A stretch of DNA of 12,741 bases from JANNRR01 sp043736155 (GCA_043736155.1 JAYTDA010000420.1:1-12741), one strand, 5' to 3'. Shown: positions 1 to 5,738, numbered from the stretch's first letter. Numbers and translations: made by a program. Notes: generated by a model from the sequence alone, not told the origin.

Positions 1-2
1 GG

Positions 3-314
3 AATGGCAAGGCTTGGGCGGCTGACGAAGGGTCAGAAGGCCGCGCCGAGGCTTATATCGAGGTGCCGGTCTTCAATCGCGACACCGCTGCGGTCGAAAC
101 CTGGAAGATCGTCGCGCTGATCGACCGGTTAAAGTGGCAGACGGCGATTGATTTTTCCAACTCAGCCGGGACCCCGCCCGCGCTTTGGGCGATCATCAAA
201 TACCCGCCAGAAATGATGCACCGCGCCTCGCCTGACATTGATGTGCTGGCGTGGGTAATCGGCTATGGCCCGGCGGAAACTGACGATCTCTTCATCCGCG
301 CCGCCGCGCTGTAA
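3..314 (+). CDS. C-terminal part of an unrecognised phage-region protein (5' end outside window)
   Basis: The reading frame is open from the left edge to a TAA at 312-314, giving about 103 residues, so the gene begins upstream of the window. An internal GTG at 63 is possible as a start, but the frame upstream of it reads as ordinary protein, so I treat the gene as partial. The visible part has a conserved look (EVPVFNRDTAAVETWKIVAL, then a Trp/Pro-rich stretch around PPALWAIIKYPPEMM) with no catalytic motif, signal peptide or membrane segment. It lies 11 bp upstream of the large repeat protein in the same direction, so the two are probably cotranscribed as part of a phage structural (tail) module. 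I do not recognise the family; the phage role rests on context only. Confidence 0.6.
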   Translation, partial: NGKAWAADEGSEGRAEAYIEVPVFNRDTAAVETWKIVALIDRLKWQTAIDFSNSAGTPPALWAIIKYPPEMMHRASPDIDVLAWVIGYGPAETDDLFIRAAAL

Positions 315-325
315 CGGGGCCTGCC

Positions 326-1645
326 ATGCCTTTGTTTGACAGCGGGATTTTTGACCCGGCGATTTTCGACACCGCAATAGTCAGCGGGGTTGGCAGCTCC
401 GCTGGCGCTGGCACCGCAACCGGAACCGGCGCGACCGTAACCGGCGCTACTGGCGCTGCTGCCGGATCAGGGCTGGCGTCCGGTCAGGCCGTCACAATCG
501 CGGGTGCGGCGGGTTCTTCGACCGGCGCTGCGGTTGCGGCGGGCGTTGGCGCGAACGGAGCCGGTGCCACCGTTGGAAGCTCTGCCGGTGTGGCAACTGT
601 CTCAGGTAACGCTCAGACCGTCGCTGGCGCTTCAGGCGCGTCTGGTGGCGTCGCCGTTGCGACCGGATCGGCACAGGCGGTTTCTGGTGCGGTTGCGGCC
701 GGCGCTGGCGTTGCAACGGCATCCGGCGCAGGGGCGTCTGTCCAGCCCGCTTCGGGGGTATCATCTGGCGCTGCAACGTCCCTGGGCGTGGCCTTGACGG
801 TCCTTGCCGCTACCGGTCTCGCCTCTGGGGTCGCAGTGGCTTCTGGCGCCTCTCCTGCGGCCTCTGGCGCGACAGGTTCCGCAGACGGCGCGGCTTCCGT
901 TCTCGGCCAAAGCCAGACAGTGCGCCTTGCGTCCGGACTCAGTGCCGGGAACGCTGCTGTCAGCGGTGGAACCCAGACCGTCGTTGGCGGTGCCGGGAAT
1001 AGCGCCGGGGCTGGGCTCGCGGCGGGTCAGTCCCAGACTGTAGCCGGAACCAGCGGCGCAAGCTCTGGCGTTGGCGTGGCTGCGGGGCAGGCGCAGACTG
1101 TCGCCACATCAACGGGCATCAGCACCGGCGCTGGCGTCGCCACAGGCCAGACCCCGGCGACATCCGGATCGGTTGGGGTCAGTGCTGGCGTGGCGGCTGT
1201 ATCCGGTCAGGCACAGACCGTTGCGTCGGTCGCCGGGGCCAGTGTCGGGATCGGCGCCGCCAGCGGACAGGCCAGAACTGTTGCGGCGGTGGTCGGATCA
1301 GCAGCAGGGCAGGGGTCGGCGCTGGCCGCAGGCGGAACGGTTGCTCTTGCGCAAGGCTCAGGCTCCGGGTCCGCAACCGTCACTGGCGTTGGGCGTGGAA
1401 TTGCGCCCTCAGCAGGTTCGGCCGCCGGCGCTGCATCTGCGATCGGCAGAACGCCTTCTGGCGGGTCGGACGCGATCGCCTCAATTCCCGTGATCTGGCA
1501 GGACGCATCCTTTCCGATGTTCTGGCCGACCGCATCCATCGGTGTCGACTGGCAGGCTGCGGCCATCGGGATCGACTGGCTGGATCATTCCTCGCCCGCC
1601 GCATGGGAGCGCGCCCAGATCCCTTTCGAGTGGCAGCTCGCCTAA
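326..1645 (+). CDS. Repetitive Ala/Gly/Ser-rich protein, tail-fibre-like (439 aa)
   Basis: This protein is of very low complexity. Residues 1-22 form a short unique head (MPLFDSGIFDPAIFD). Residues 23-383 are eighteen near-perfectly phased 20-residue repeats with the loose pattern GxSxGxxxAxGQxQTVA plus three or four small residues; one copy carries a single extra Val. Residues 387-439 switch to a different repeat, six 9-residue units each with Trp at position 5 (IPVIW, FPMFW, IGVDW, IGIDW, SPAAW, IPFEW). There is no signal peptide or membrane segment. The size, repeats and neighbours suggest an elongated phage fibre or spike-type structural protein, but I cannot name a family. The ATG at 326 follows the previous gene by 11 bp with only a weak GGGGC upstream. 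The long frames opposite and overlapping it are by-products of the biased composition. Confidence 0.8.
   Translation: MPLFDSGIFDPAIFDTAIVSGVGSSAGAGTATGTGATVTGATGAAAGSGLASGQAVTIAGAAGSSTGAAVAAGVGANGAGATVGSSAGVATVSGNAQTVAGASGASGGVAVATGSAQAVSGAVAAGAGVATASGAGASVQPASGVSSGAATSLGVALTVLAATGLASGVAVASGASPAASGATGSADGAASVLGQSQTVRLASGLSAGNAAVSGGTQTVVGGAGNSAGAGLAAGQSQTVAGTSGASSGVGVAAGQAQTVATSTGISTGAGVATGQTPATSGSVGVSAGVAAVSGQAQTVASVAGASVGIGAASGQARTVAAVVGSAAGQGSALAAGGTVALAQGSGSGSATVTGVGRGIAPSAGSAAGAASAIGRTPSGGSDAIASIPVIWQDASFPMFWPTASIGVDWQAAAIGIDWLDHSSPAAWERAQIPFEWQLA
392..1474 (+). repeat. Eighteen in-frame 60-bp imperfect tandem repeats
   Basis: The repeats encode residues 23-383 of the 439-residue protein. 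Each unit is 60 bp (20 codons), except one 63-bp unit near 512-574 that has an extra Val codon. Identity is stronger at protein than DNA level: small residues alternate, with recurring GQAQTV, GQSQTV and GGTQTV cores (for example near 1030, 1090 and 1210). This indicates old duplication followed by drift under protein-level constraint. Confidence 0.85.
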
Positions 1646-1681
1646 ATTTCAACACGGGAGAGCCCGGATCAGGAGACGCCC

Positions 1682-1972
1682 ATGCTGACCATCCACACGC
1701 AAGATTCACTGATTGTCGACTTCCCGGTCAGCTTTCCATCAACCGGAAATATTCAGTCGCTCACCGGTGCCGTGGTGGTGGTTTCCGCAGCGCCAGCGCT
1801 GGGAGGCGCAACTGTCGCCGGAACCCACGTCATCGTATCGAACACCATCACGGCGACGTTTCCAGCCGCCTCATTTACCAGCGGGGTCTGGCGGTTGCAG
1901 GTCAAGGTCACGATCTCGGGCGAGGTGCAGACCTTTGAGGTCACTTTTACCGTCATGCCATCAAACACCTAG
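1682..1972 (+). CDS. Small beta-rich phage-region protein (96 aa)
   Basis: The ATG at 1682 is preceded by a clear ribosome site, AGGAGA at 1671-1676. The 96-residue product is almost entirely short alternating hydrophobic strands rich in Val, Thr, Ala and Ile (SLTGAVVVVSAAP, VIVSNTITATFPA, WRLQVKVTI, FEVTFTVMP). It has no Cys and no signal peptide. The pattern fits a single immunoglobulin-like or baseplate/fibre-accessory beta-sandwich; that is inference from composition, not a recognised family. It lies 36 bp after the repeat protein and 16 bp before the winged-helix gene, all in one direction, so it probably belongs to the same tail-module transcript. It could be a fibre-associated or chaperone-like protein; the function is unknown. 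Confidence 0.7.
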   Translation: MLTIHTQDSLIVDFPVSFPSTGNIQSLTGAVVVVSAAPALGGATVAGTHVIVSNTITATFPAASFTSGVWRLQVKVTISGEVQTFEVTFTVMPSNT

Positions 1973-1988
1973 CGCAGGGATATTCCTC

Positions 1989-2312
1989 ATGGCCGCCAGA
2001 CCAGTCCAAAAAATCAAATTTCCGCTCGTGGACATCCATCGCAGAACGGTGAGCCTTGGTGGCATCCCAGCTCACTTGACGCGCACCCAGTTCGATCTGG
2101 TGGCGTACCTTGCAGCCAATCCCGGGTTTGTCAGGACTCGCCTTCAAATACTCGATGCGATCAGCCCGGGAGCGACAGGTGAATACTATGACCGAAACGT
2201 CGATTCCCATGTGCGTCGCAGCCGGGAGGCGTTTCGAGCTGCCTGGGGTATCGCTGAGTGGATCGAAACGGCGCAAGGCGTCGGCTACCGGTGGCGCGAG
2301 GTTGGACAATGA
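1989..2312 (+). CDS. Free-standing OmpR/PhoB-type winged-helix DNA-binding protein (107 aa)
   Basis: The 107-residue product is almost exactly one Trans_reg_C (OmpR/PhoB effector) domain. A short beta-sheet (residues 10-28) is followed by TRTQFDLVAYLAANPG (helix 1, residues 31-46), RTRLQILDAI (helix 2), YYDRNVDSHVRRSREAF (recognition helix, residues 66-82) and the C-terminal wing hairpin ending IETAQGVGYRW. The receiver domain that normally precedes this fold is absent; the frame extends upstream but only through sequence occupied by the previous gene. The start is ATG 1989 with AGGGA 9-13 bases upstream. Its stop overlaps the next start by 4 bp (ATGA), implying translational coupling to the secreted protein. 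It probably binds DNA, without phosphorelay control; targets are unknown. Confidence 0.85.
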   Translation: MAARPVQKIKFPLVDIHRRTVSLGGIPAHLTRTQFDLVAYLAANPGFVRTRLQILDAISPGATGEYYDRNVDSHVRRSREAFRAAWGIAEWIETAQGVGYRWREVGQ

Positions 2313-2635
2313 GATTGGTCCGCTCAACACAAGCCGCGTTGTGTATCGTTTTCGCTGCGATGTTTGCCACAACAAGCAGCGCCCAAACCCCCGGCGGGGG
2401 GCAGTGCGCCACCCGCGACCAGGTGGTGGCGGCGCTTGCCACCAAATACGGCGAAACCCGCAACAGCATCGGACTGGCCGCAAACAACACGCTGATGGAG
2501 GTATGGGCATCGGAAAAAACCGGCACCTGGACCATCACCGTCACGATGCCCAGCGGTGTCACCTGCATGGTGGCGTCGGGTCAGGGCTATGAAGGGCTGT
2601 CGGAGGTGCTGTCGGTGCCGGGCGAGCCGACGTGA
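2309..2635 (+). CDS. Short secreted (periplasmic) hypothetical protein (108 aa)
   Basis: The start ATG at 2309 overlaps the stop of the winged-helix gene (ATGA). Residues 1-25 are a classical Sec signal peptide: MRLVR, a hydrophobic core (AALCIVFAAMFA) and a cleavage-like SSA-QT site. The mature part of about 83 residues contains two cysteines (C33 and C86) that could pair in the periplasm, and a strand-rich stretch with LMEVWAS, GTWTITVTMPSGVTC and VASGQGYEG. It resembles short secreted proteins that are common and uncharacterised in Rhodobacterales (from memory, not searched). In this phage setting it may be a passenger gene altering the host envelope. Its last 49 bp overlap, antisense, the 3' end of the HTH gene on the other strand. 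Confidence 0.75.
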   Translation: MRLVRSTQAALCIVFAAMFATTSSAQTPGGGQCATRDQVVAALATKYGETRNSIGLAANNTLMEVWASEKTGTWTITVTMPSGVTCMVASGQGYEGLSEVLSVPGEPT

Positions 2636-2835
2636 GATGCCAACGGCATCCAGTCGTCCGGGCGATAGCCGGACACATATGCGCGCAGCAACCTCACCAC
2701 GGATTCTCCCGGTCTCCGTGAGCCTTTTTCCAGTTCGCTGATCCGGGCTTTATCGCCATAACCCAGCAGCCGCGCCATGTCGGACTGAGTCAGGCCCAGC
2801 GACTGCCGGGCCTCACGGATGGAATCGGGGGTCAT
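2587..2835 (-). CDS. XRE-family helix-turn-helix regulator (82 aa), possible Aca-like repressor
   Basis: Residues 4-54 form a Cro/C1-type HTH: SIREARQSLGLTQSDMARLL supplies helices 1-2, and RISELEKGSRRPGESVVRLL supplies the recognition helix and following helices. The tail (residues 55-82) is short and Ser/Asp-rich, with no ligand or protease domain. I chose ATG 2835 because it overlaps the preceding gene's stop as ATGA; a TTG at 2850 would add five residues but is less likely. It is the last gene of a three-gene leftward operon, the place occupied by Aca repressors in anti-CRISPR operons. The repeat-rich promoter at 3493-3561 is its obvious candidate target. Being a DNA-binding repressor is well supported; the Aca role is inference. 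Confidence 0.85.
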   Translation of the reverse strand: MTPDSIREARQSLGLTQSDMARLLGYGDKARISELEKGSRRPGESVVRLLRAYVSGYRPDDWMPLASHVGSPGTDSTSDSPS

Positions 2836-3068
2836 GTGTTGATGGTCCAACGGGCATCGCCGACCCGGCGCGATGCCACAATGTCGTAGCCCTGAGCCTT
2901 GTGACTGGGCGATACCAGCGTGTCGGTGATGGTGATCAGATGATCTGCAAGCCCATCGCCAAACGCGCGGCTGGCGTTGATCTTGGCCGCAGCAATTGTG
3001 TCGCCAACGTCCACGGTGGGACTTCTGCCGATGCTGTGGTGGGTGATGGTGGCGGTAAATCTTGTCAT
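2832..3068 (-). CDS. Small hypothetical protein (78 aa), middle gene of leftward operon
   Basis: I chose ATG 3068 (MTRFTATITHHS) because GGAGG lies 9-13 bases upstream. An upstream in-frame ATG at 3083 has that GGAGG inside its own coding sequence and no site before it. The product is 78 residues, soluble, with no Cys, and looks alpha/beta: TIAAAKINASRAFGDGLADH reads as an amphipathic helix, then LITITDTLV and YDIVASRRV as strands. I recognise no family. It starts 33 bp after the 124-residue gene and is coupled by ATGA to the HTH gene, so all three are one transcript. In an acr-aca reading it would be a candidate anti-CRISPR; an ordinary phage accessory role is equally possible. Confidence 0.65.
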   Translation of the reverse strand: MTRFTATITHHSIGRSPTVDVGDTIAAAKINASRAFGDGLADHLITITDTLVSPSHKAQGYDIVASRRVGDARWTINT

Positions 3069-3100
3069 CTTTCGATCCTCCATAAAGCGGTGCGATTGGC

Positions 3101-3475
3101 TTAGTTCCAGGCGTCCAGCATCCCCATGCTGCCGTACCCGCCGTCCATTATGCTGTCGATGCGGGCGGCGCTCGGCTCGGATGCGCGGCGGGCAACAGTG
3201 ACGGCCTTGACCAGCAGCTTCACGCGGGCGGTGTAGGTCACCTTCTGAGTCATCTGGCTGGTTTCGATCACGCTGTAATCGCCATCATCCGTCACGTCCA
3301 GGCGCGCGGTGTTGACAATCTTTTCCGACTTGGCGTGATTAGCGGCGGCCTCTGCGGCCCATGCCGCGTTGATCTCTGTCGAGCGGGTCTTGACAAACCA
3401 TGCGTCCGCAGCCTTGCCAACGTTACCGGTGGTCCAAGTTTTGCCGGTCTCGATTTTGGTGAAGGTCGTGGCCAT
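3101..3475 (-). CDS. Hypothetical protein (124 aa), first gene of leftward operon
   Basis: The ATG at 3475 is preceded by GGGAGAG about 6 bases upstream and by a strong promoter (-10 at 3511-3516). The 124-residue product opens with a Thr/Gly/Lys-rich stretch (FTKIETGKTWTTGNVG). It then has an Ala-rich helix (INAAWAAEAAANHAKSEKIV), a likely beta hairpin (ARLDVTDDGDYSVIE, QKVTYTARVKLLVKAV) and a flexible Met/Gly tail (SIMDGGYGSMGMLDAW). There is no Cys, membrane helix or signal peptide. I do not recognise the family. As promoter-proximal gene of an operon that ends in an HTH regulator, inside a phage-like block, it is a candidate phage accessory or anti-defence gene; that is inference from layout. 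Confidence 0.65.
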   Translation of the reverse strand: MATTFTKIETGKTWTTGNVGKAADAWFVKTRSTEINAAWAAEAAANHAKSEKIVNTARLDVTDDGDYSVIETSQMTQKVTYTARVKLLVKAVTVARRASEPSAARIDSIMDGGYGSMGMLDAWN

Positions 3476-3492
3476 TGGAGTCTCTCCCGTTT

Positions 3493-3561
3493 GCGTTACC
3501 GTACCTCATATATATAGCGCATAGCGTAACTAGTGACAAGAGGAAAATTGCTCATAGCGTA
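3493..3561. promoter_or_regulatory. Candidate operator cluster for the HTH regulator
   Basis: The motif ATAGCG[CT]A occurs three times: at 3514-3521, 3521-3528 and 3554-3561. The longer CATAGCGTA occurs at 3520-3528 and 3553-3561, 33 bp apart. GTTAC (3495-3499) and GTAAC (3526-3530) form an inverted pair around the -10 box. The motifs lie over or beside the -10/-35 elements, where a repressor would block polymerase. That the operon's own XRE protein binds them is inference. Confidence 0.5.
3511..3539 (-). promoter_or_regulatory. Sigma70-type promoter of the leftward three-gene operon
   Basis: Read on the minus strand, TTGTCA (plus 3534-3539) and TATATA (plus 3511-3516) are separated by exactly 17 bp. 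This is close to consensus and correctly placed to start transcription near 3504, about 29 bases before the ATG at 3475. Confidence 0.7.
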
Positions 3562-3794
3562 TCTTTCGGCGGCGCGAAATGAGAGCCGGTGCCCGGAATT
3601 CCGACAGGTCAATGCGAGGTCCGCCAATCATCGGAACGCCCAGTGAACAGTCGTTGACGGATTCTTGCCAAACATCGGCGCTTTCTCGTGCCTTTTGCTG
3701 CGCGATAGACAGTTGCTCCGTGGATAGACCCGCCGAGCCAACGCTGTATTTTTCCTCTTGTTTTGCATGACCTTCACCTGATACCAGCGTCGGC
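3562..3794. other. Region before tRNA-Ser without a convincing gene
   Basis: No frame here has both a credible start and a ribosome site. On the minus strand a frame is open from inside the tRNA to a TAG at 3530-3532 and reads rather protein-like (EQLSIAQQKARESADVWQES, then MIGGPRIDLSEF), but it has no start codon. It may be a gene fragment left at an integration junction, or chance. A possible tRNA promoter lies near 3762-3784 (TTGTTT, then TGATAC after about 16 bases), but it is weak. The left prophage's end should lie somewhere in this stretch, though I see no diagnostic boundary. Confidence 0.4.
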
Positions 3795-3884
3795 GGAGCT
3801 GTGGCCGAGTGGTCGAAGGCACGCCCCTGCTAAGGGCGCAGACGGGGAACCGTCTCGAGGGTTCGAATCCCTTCGGCTCCGCCA
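3795..3884 (+). tRNA. tRNA-Ser (anticodon GCU), CCA encoded; probable integration site
   Basis: The full cloverleaf can be drawn. The acceptor GGAGCTG (3795-3801) pairs with CGGCTCC (3874-3880) with one G-U. The anticodon stem CGCCC/GGGCG encloses loop CTGCTAA with anticodon GCT at 3829-3831. A long class II variable arm lies around 3840-3858, and the T-arm contains GGGTTCGAATCCC. The discriminator G and encoded CCA end at 3884. It decodes AGC/AGU. A tyrosine recombinase gene begins about 200 bp downstream of its 3' end, the usual layout when an element integrates into a tRNA 3' end and regenerates the gene. The second copy of the 3' end (other attachment site) is not in this window. Confidence 0.95.
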
Positions 3885-3905
3885 AAACCTCACCCTGTGC
3901 ATTTA

Positions 3906-3934
3906 CTTAACCGTCTGGAAAAACGGTATTTAAG
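3906..3934 (+). terminator. Weak stem-loop after tRNA-Ser
   Basis: ACCGT (3910-3914) pairs with ACGGT (3923-3927) around an 8-base loop, and the flanks CTTAA and TTAAG could extend it with an internal bulge. Only ATTT follows rather than a full T-run. It may end tRNA transcription or be incidental. Confidence 0.3.
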
Positions 3935-3973
3935 GGGCTATGGAGCTGGGGTCACTTTGAACGCATCTATTAT

Positions 3974-4017
3974 GCTATACATTTTGATTTACAAATTGCA
4001 TTACATGGGATTGTAAT
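3974..4017 (+). promoter_or_regulatory. Possible integrase promoter (extended -10) and inverted repeat
   Basis: TGCTATACA (3974-3982... TG then TATACA at 3976-3981) resembles an extended -10 box; no well-spaced -35 is visible. Just downstream, ATTACA (4000-4005) and TGTAAT (4012-4017) form a perfect 6-bp inverted repeat with a 6-bp gap, between this box and the integrase start, where a regulator could bind. Confidence 0.35.
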
Positions 4018-4082
4018 TGGTCAAGCATCTGCCTTACAATCACTTTGCAATCCCTCGGGAATTTGATGCGGCTGGAGACGCT

Positions 4083-5357
4083 ATGACTATCAGGGCACGC
4101 GGCACCAGTTCCTCCCTCTATATGTATCGCCGAGTTCCGAAACGCTATGAGGCCGTGGAGCCGCGCAAGTTCGTGTGGGTCAGTCTTCATACTGATTCAC
4201 AGTCGATCGCTACCGCCAAGGCGAGCGCGACCTGGGACTACTTGACCGAGGGCTGGGAAGCGCGCCTAGCAGGCGACACGATCGATGCCGAAGCGCGCTT
4301 TGAGGCGGCGCGGAACCTCGCTGGCGTTCGGGGTTTTCGCTACCTCAACGCAGCTTACGTCGCGAAGTTGCCTCTGGAAGAACTTTTGCAGCGGGTCGAG
4401 GCAGTTAAGGGCACGTCGGCCCAGCCGGATTTCAAGGAAGCGTCTGCGGTTCTTGGTGGCGCGGTCGAGCCGCCCATCACGATCAGTCGAGCCCTTGACC
4501 TGTTCTGGAGCTTGGCCGCCGACCGGACCATCGGAAAGAGTGACGATCAGCTCAGGAGATGGAAGAACCCTTACATCAAGGCGCTCAAGAACCTCATCTC
4601 CATCATCGGGGACAAGCCCATCGCACAGGTCACTGGCGACGACATGCTCGATTTCCGGCAATGGTGGATGGACAAGATCGCGGCCGAGGAACTGACGCCC
4701 AACTCGGCTAACAAGGATCTGATCCACATCGGCAGCGTGCTGAAGACTATCAACAAAATGAAGCGGCTCGGTCTGGTGCTGCCTCTCACCGATCTTGCGC
4801 TGAAGGCGGGAGAAGCACGCCCGCGCCCGCCGTTCAGTAACAACTGGATAATTGAGAAGATTCTGGCCCCAAGTGCCCTTAAGAGCCTCAACACCGAAGC
4901 CCGCTGCATTGTCTTGGGCATGGTCAACACCGGCTACCGACCCAGCGAGGGCGCCGCACTGCTGCCGCACCACATTCATCTCCACCATGCCGTTCCACAC
5001 ATCTCAATCGAGGCTGAGGGCCGGCAGCTGAAGTCTGCTTACGCAAAGAGGATCATACCCCTTGCCGGCGTCAGTCTGGCGGCGTTCAAGGAGTGCCCAG
5101 GCGGGTTTCCCCGCTACCGCGACAATCCCGGCTTGTCTGATACCGTCAACAAGTTCCTGCGAGAGAACGGGCTCTTGGAGACGCCGGGCCATACTCTCTA
5201 CTCGTTGCGCCATTCGTTCGAGGACCGGATGCTCGCCGCCAAGGTCGATGATAGAATTCGACGTGACCTCTTCGGTCATAGCCTGTCGCGAGAACGCTAC
5301 GGCAAGGGCGCTTCCCTGGAACATCTGCTGGAAGTGGTTCAGGCAATCGCCTTCTGA
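4083..5357 (+). CDS. DUF6538-type tyrosine recombinase / phage-type integrase (424 aa)
   Basis: Catalyses site-specific integration and excision of the element. The C-terminal catalytic domain carries the expected residues: R286 in TGYRPSEGAALL, a Lys in QLKSAYAKRIIPL, R376 with H377 in YSLRHSFE, H399 in LFGHS, and the nucleophile Y406 in RERYGKG. The canonical first His of the HxxR box is replaced by Tyr/Ser (LYSLRH). The N-terminus (SSLYMYRRVPKRYEAVEPRK, then VWVSLHTDS) matches the DUF6538 domain of alphaproteobacterial integrases. Residues of about 130-240 form the core-binding, SAM-like region (ALDLFWSLAAD onward). I chose ATG 4083 because GGAGA lies 5-9 bases upstream; a TTG at 4017 lacks this. 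Its position directly after tRNA-Ser suggests that tRNA as target. Its 3' end overlaps the small convergent gene by 19 bp. Confidence 0.93.
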   Translation: MTIRARGTSSSLYMYRRVPKRYEAVEPRKFVWVSLHTDSQSIATAKASATWDYLTEGWEARLAGDTIDAEARFEAARNLAGVRGFRYLNAAYVAKLPLEELLQRVEAVKGTSAQPDFKEASAVLGGAVEPPITISRALDLFWSLAADRTIGKSDDQLRRWKNPYIKALKNLISIIGDKPIAQVTGDDMLDFRQWWMDKIAAEELTPNSANKDLIHIGSVLKTINKMKRLGLVLPLTDLALKAGEARPRPPFSNNWIIEKILAPSALKSLNTEARCIVLGMVNTGYRPSEGAALLPHHIHLHHAVPHISIEAEGRQLKSAYAKRIIPLAGVSLAAFKECPGGFPRYRDNPGLSDTVNKFLRENGLLETPGHTLYSLRHSFEDRMLAAKVDDRIRRDLFGHSLSRERYGKGASLEHLLEVVQAIAF

Positions 5358-5524
5358 CGAGCGGCGACGGCACGGGCGCGGCTGATCACGTCACCTTCAA
5401 CCTCGGCGACGGCAATTTCCGCTTCAAGGCGCAGGAAGATCGGGACGTAGACTGGATCATGAATGATCAAGTTTGCCACCTTAGTATATGCGGCGCGTAG
5501 TCTTTCGATGTTTGATTGCGCCAT
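5339..5524 (-). CDS. Small hypothetical protein convergent with the integrase (61 aa)
   Basis: I chose ATG 5524, giving MAQSNIERLRAAYTKVANLI and a predominantly helical, charged product. The second half (RLEAEIAVAEVEGDVISRAR, AVAARQKAIA) looks like a single long amphipathic or coiled-coil helix. There is no Cys, signal peptide or HTH that I can identify. A promoter of fair quality lies upstream at 5553-5582 with inverted repeats around it. The gene overlaps the integrase 3' end tail-to-tail by 19 bp, so the two could interfere by antisense transcription. Small proteins beside integrases are often excisionases or regulators, but nothing in this sequence proves that. I do not recognise the family. 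Confidence 0.6.
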   Translation of the reverse strand: MAQSNIERLRAAYTKVANLIIHDPVYVPIFLRLEAEIAVAEVEGDVISRARAVAARQKAIA

Positions 5525-5529
5525 TGATT

Positions 5530-5626
5530 TGTCCCGACAAGCTGTGTGTTGCTCTATAGCGGTCTCGCTTCGGGACATTCAAAATAGTTGTGCTATTCAA
5601 GCAACACTTCAGGTATTCTGCAACAC
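5530..5626. repeat. Dyad and short repeats flanking the 61-aa gene promoter
   Basis: TGTCCCGA (5530-5537) and TCGGGACA (5570-5577) are perfect inverted arms whose starts are 40 bp apart, about four helical turns, bracketing the -10 box. GTGTTGC (5546-5552) recurs inverted as GCAACAC at 5601-5607 and 5620-5626; the first inverted copy extends into an imperfect 15/16-bp match with flanking CTATAGC/GCTATTC. These are plausible binding sites for a regulator or an integration accessory factor. No other gene is evident between 5525 and 5738. Confidence 0.5.
5553..5582 (-). promoter_or_regulatory. Promoter of the 61-aa gene
   Basis: On the minus strand, TTGAAT (plus 5577-5582) and TATAGA (plus 5553-5558) are 18 bp apart. 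Each matches consensus at four of six positions, and the start codon at 5524 lies about 22 bases beyond the expected transcription start. Confidence 0.5.
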
Positions 5627-5738
5627 TCGGCGGGAAAATGATCCTCGGAGAAATCTCATGCATCCGAATTCGATAAAATCCAGCTCTCGCAGCGTCTAAG
5701 TGACACCGGCTCGTTCGAATGAGGAACCATACCAAAGC

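Noticed and set aside
492..1566. Several long frames on both strands over the repeat protein (Arg/Pro/Gln-rich)
   Set aside because: They follow from the GC-rich, repetitive codons of the real gene and have no ribosome sites or protein-like composition.
1713..1988. N-terminal extension of the winged-helix protein up to 1713 (199 residues)
   Set aside because: The extension lies over the 96-residue gene in another frame, is Arg/Ser/Pro-rich and shows no receiver domain; ATG 1989 has a ribosome site.
3628..3885. An 85-residue minus-strand frame starting MAEPKGFEPSRRF
   Set aside because: It is the reverse complement of tRNA-Ser read as protein, a well-known false gene; the tRNA folds perfectly here.
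4266..5000. A 244-residue frame antisense to the integrase
   Set aside because: It lies wholly opposite conserved integrase coding sequence; long antisense frames are common in GC-rich genes.
5712..5722. GTTCGAAT, matching the T-loop of tRNA-Ser, as a second attachment site
   Set aside because: Only 8 bases match and the flanks differ; a real attachment repeat would share more of the tRNA 3' end.
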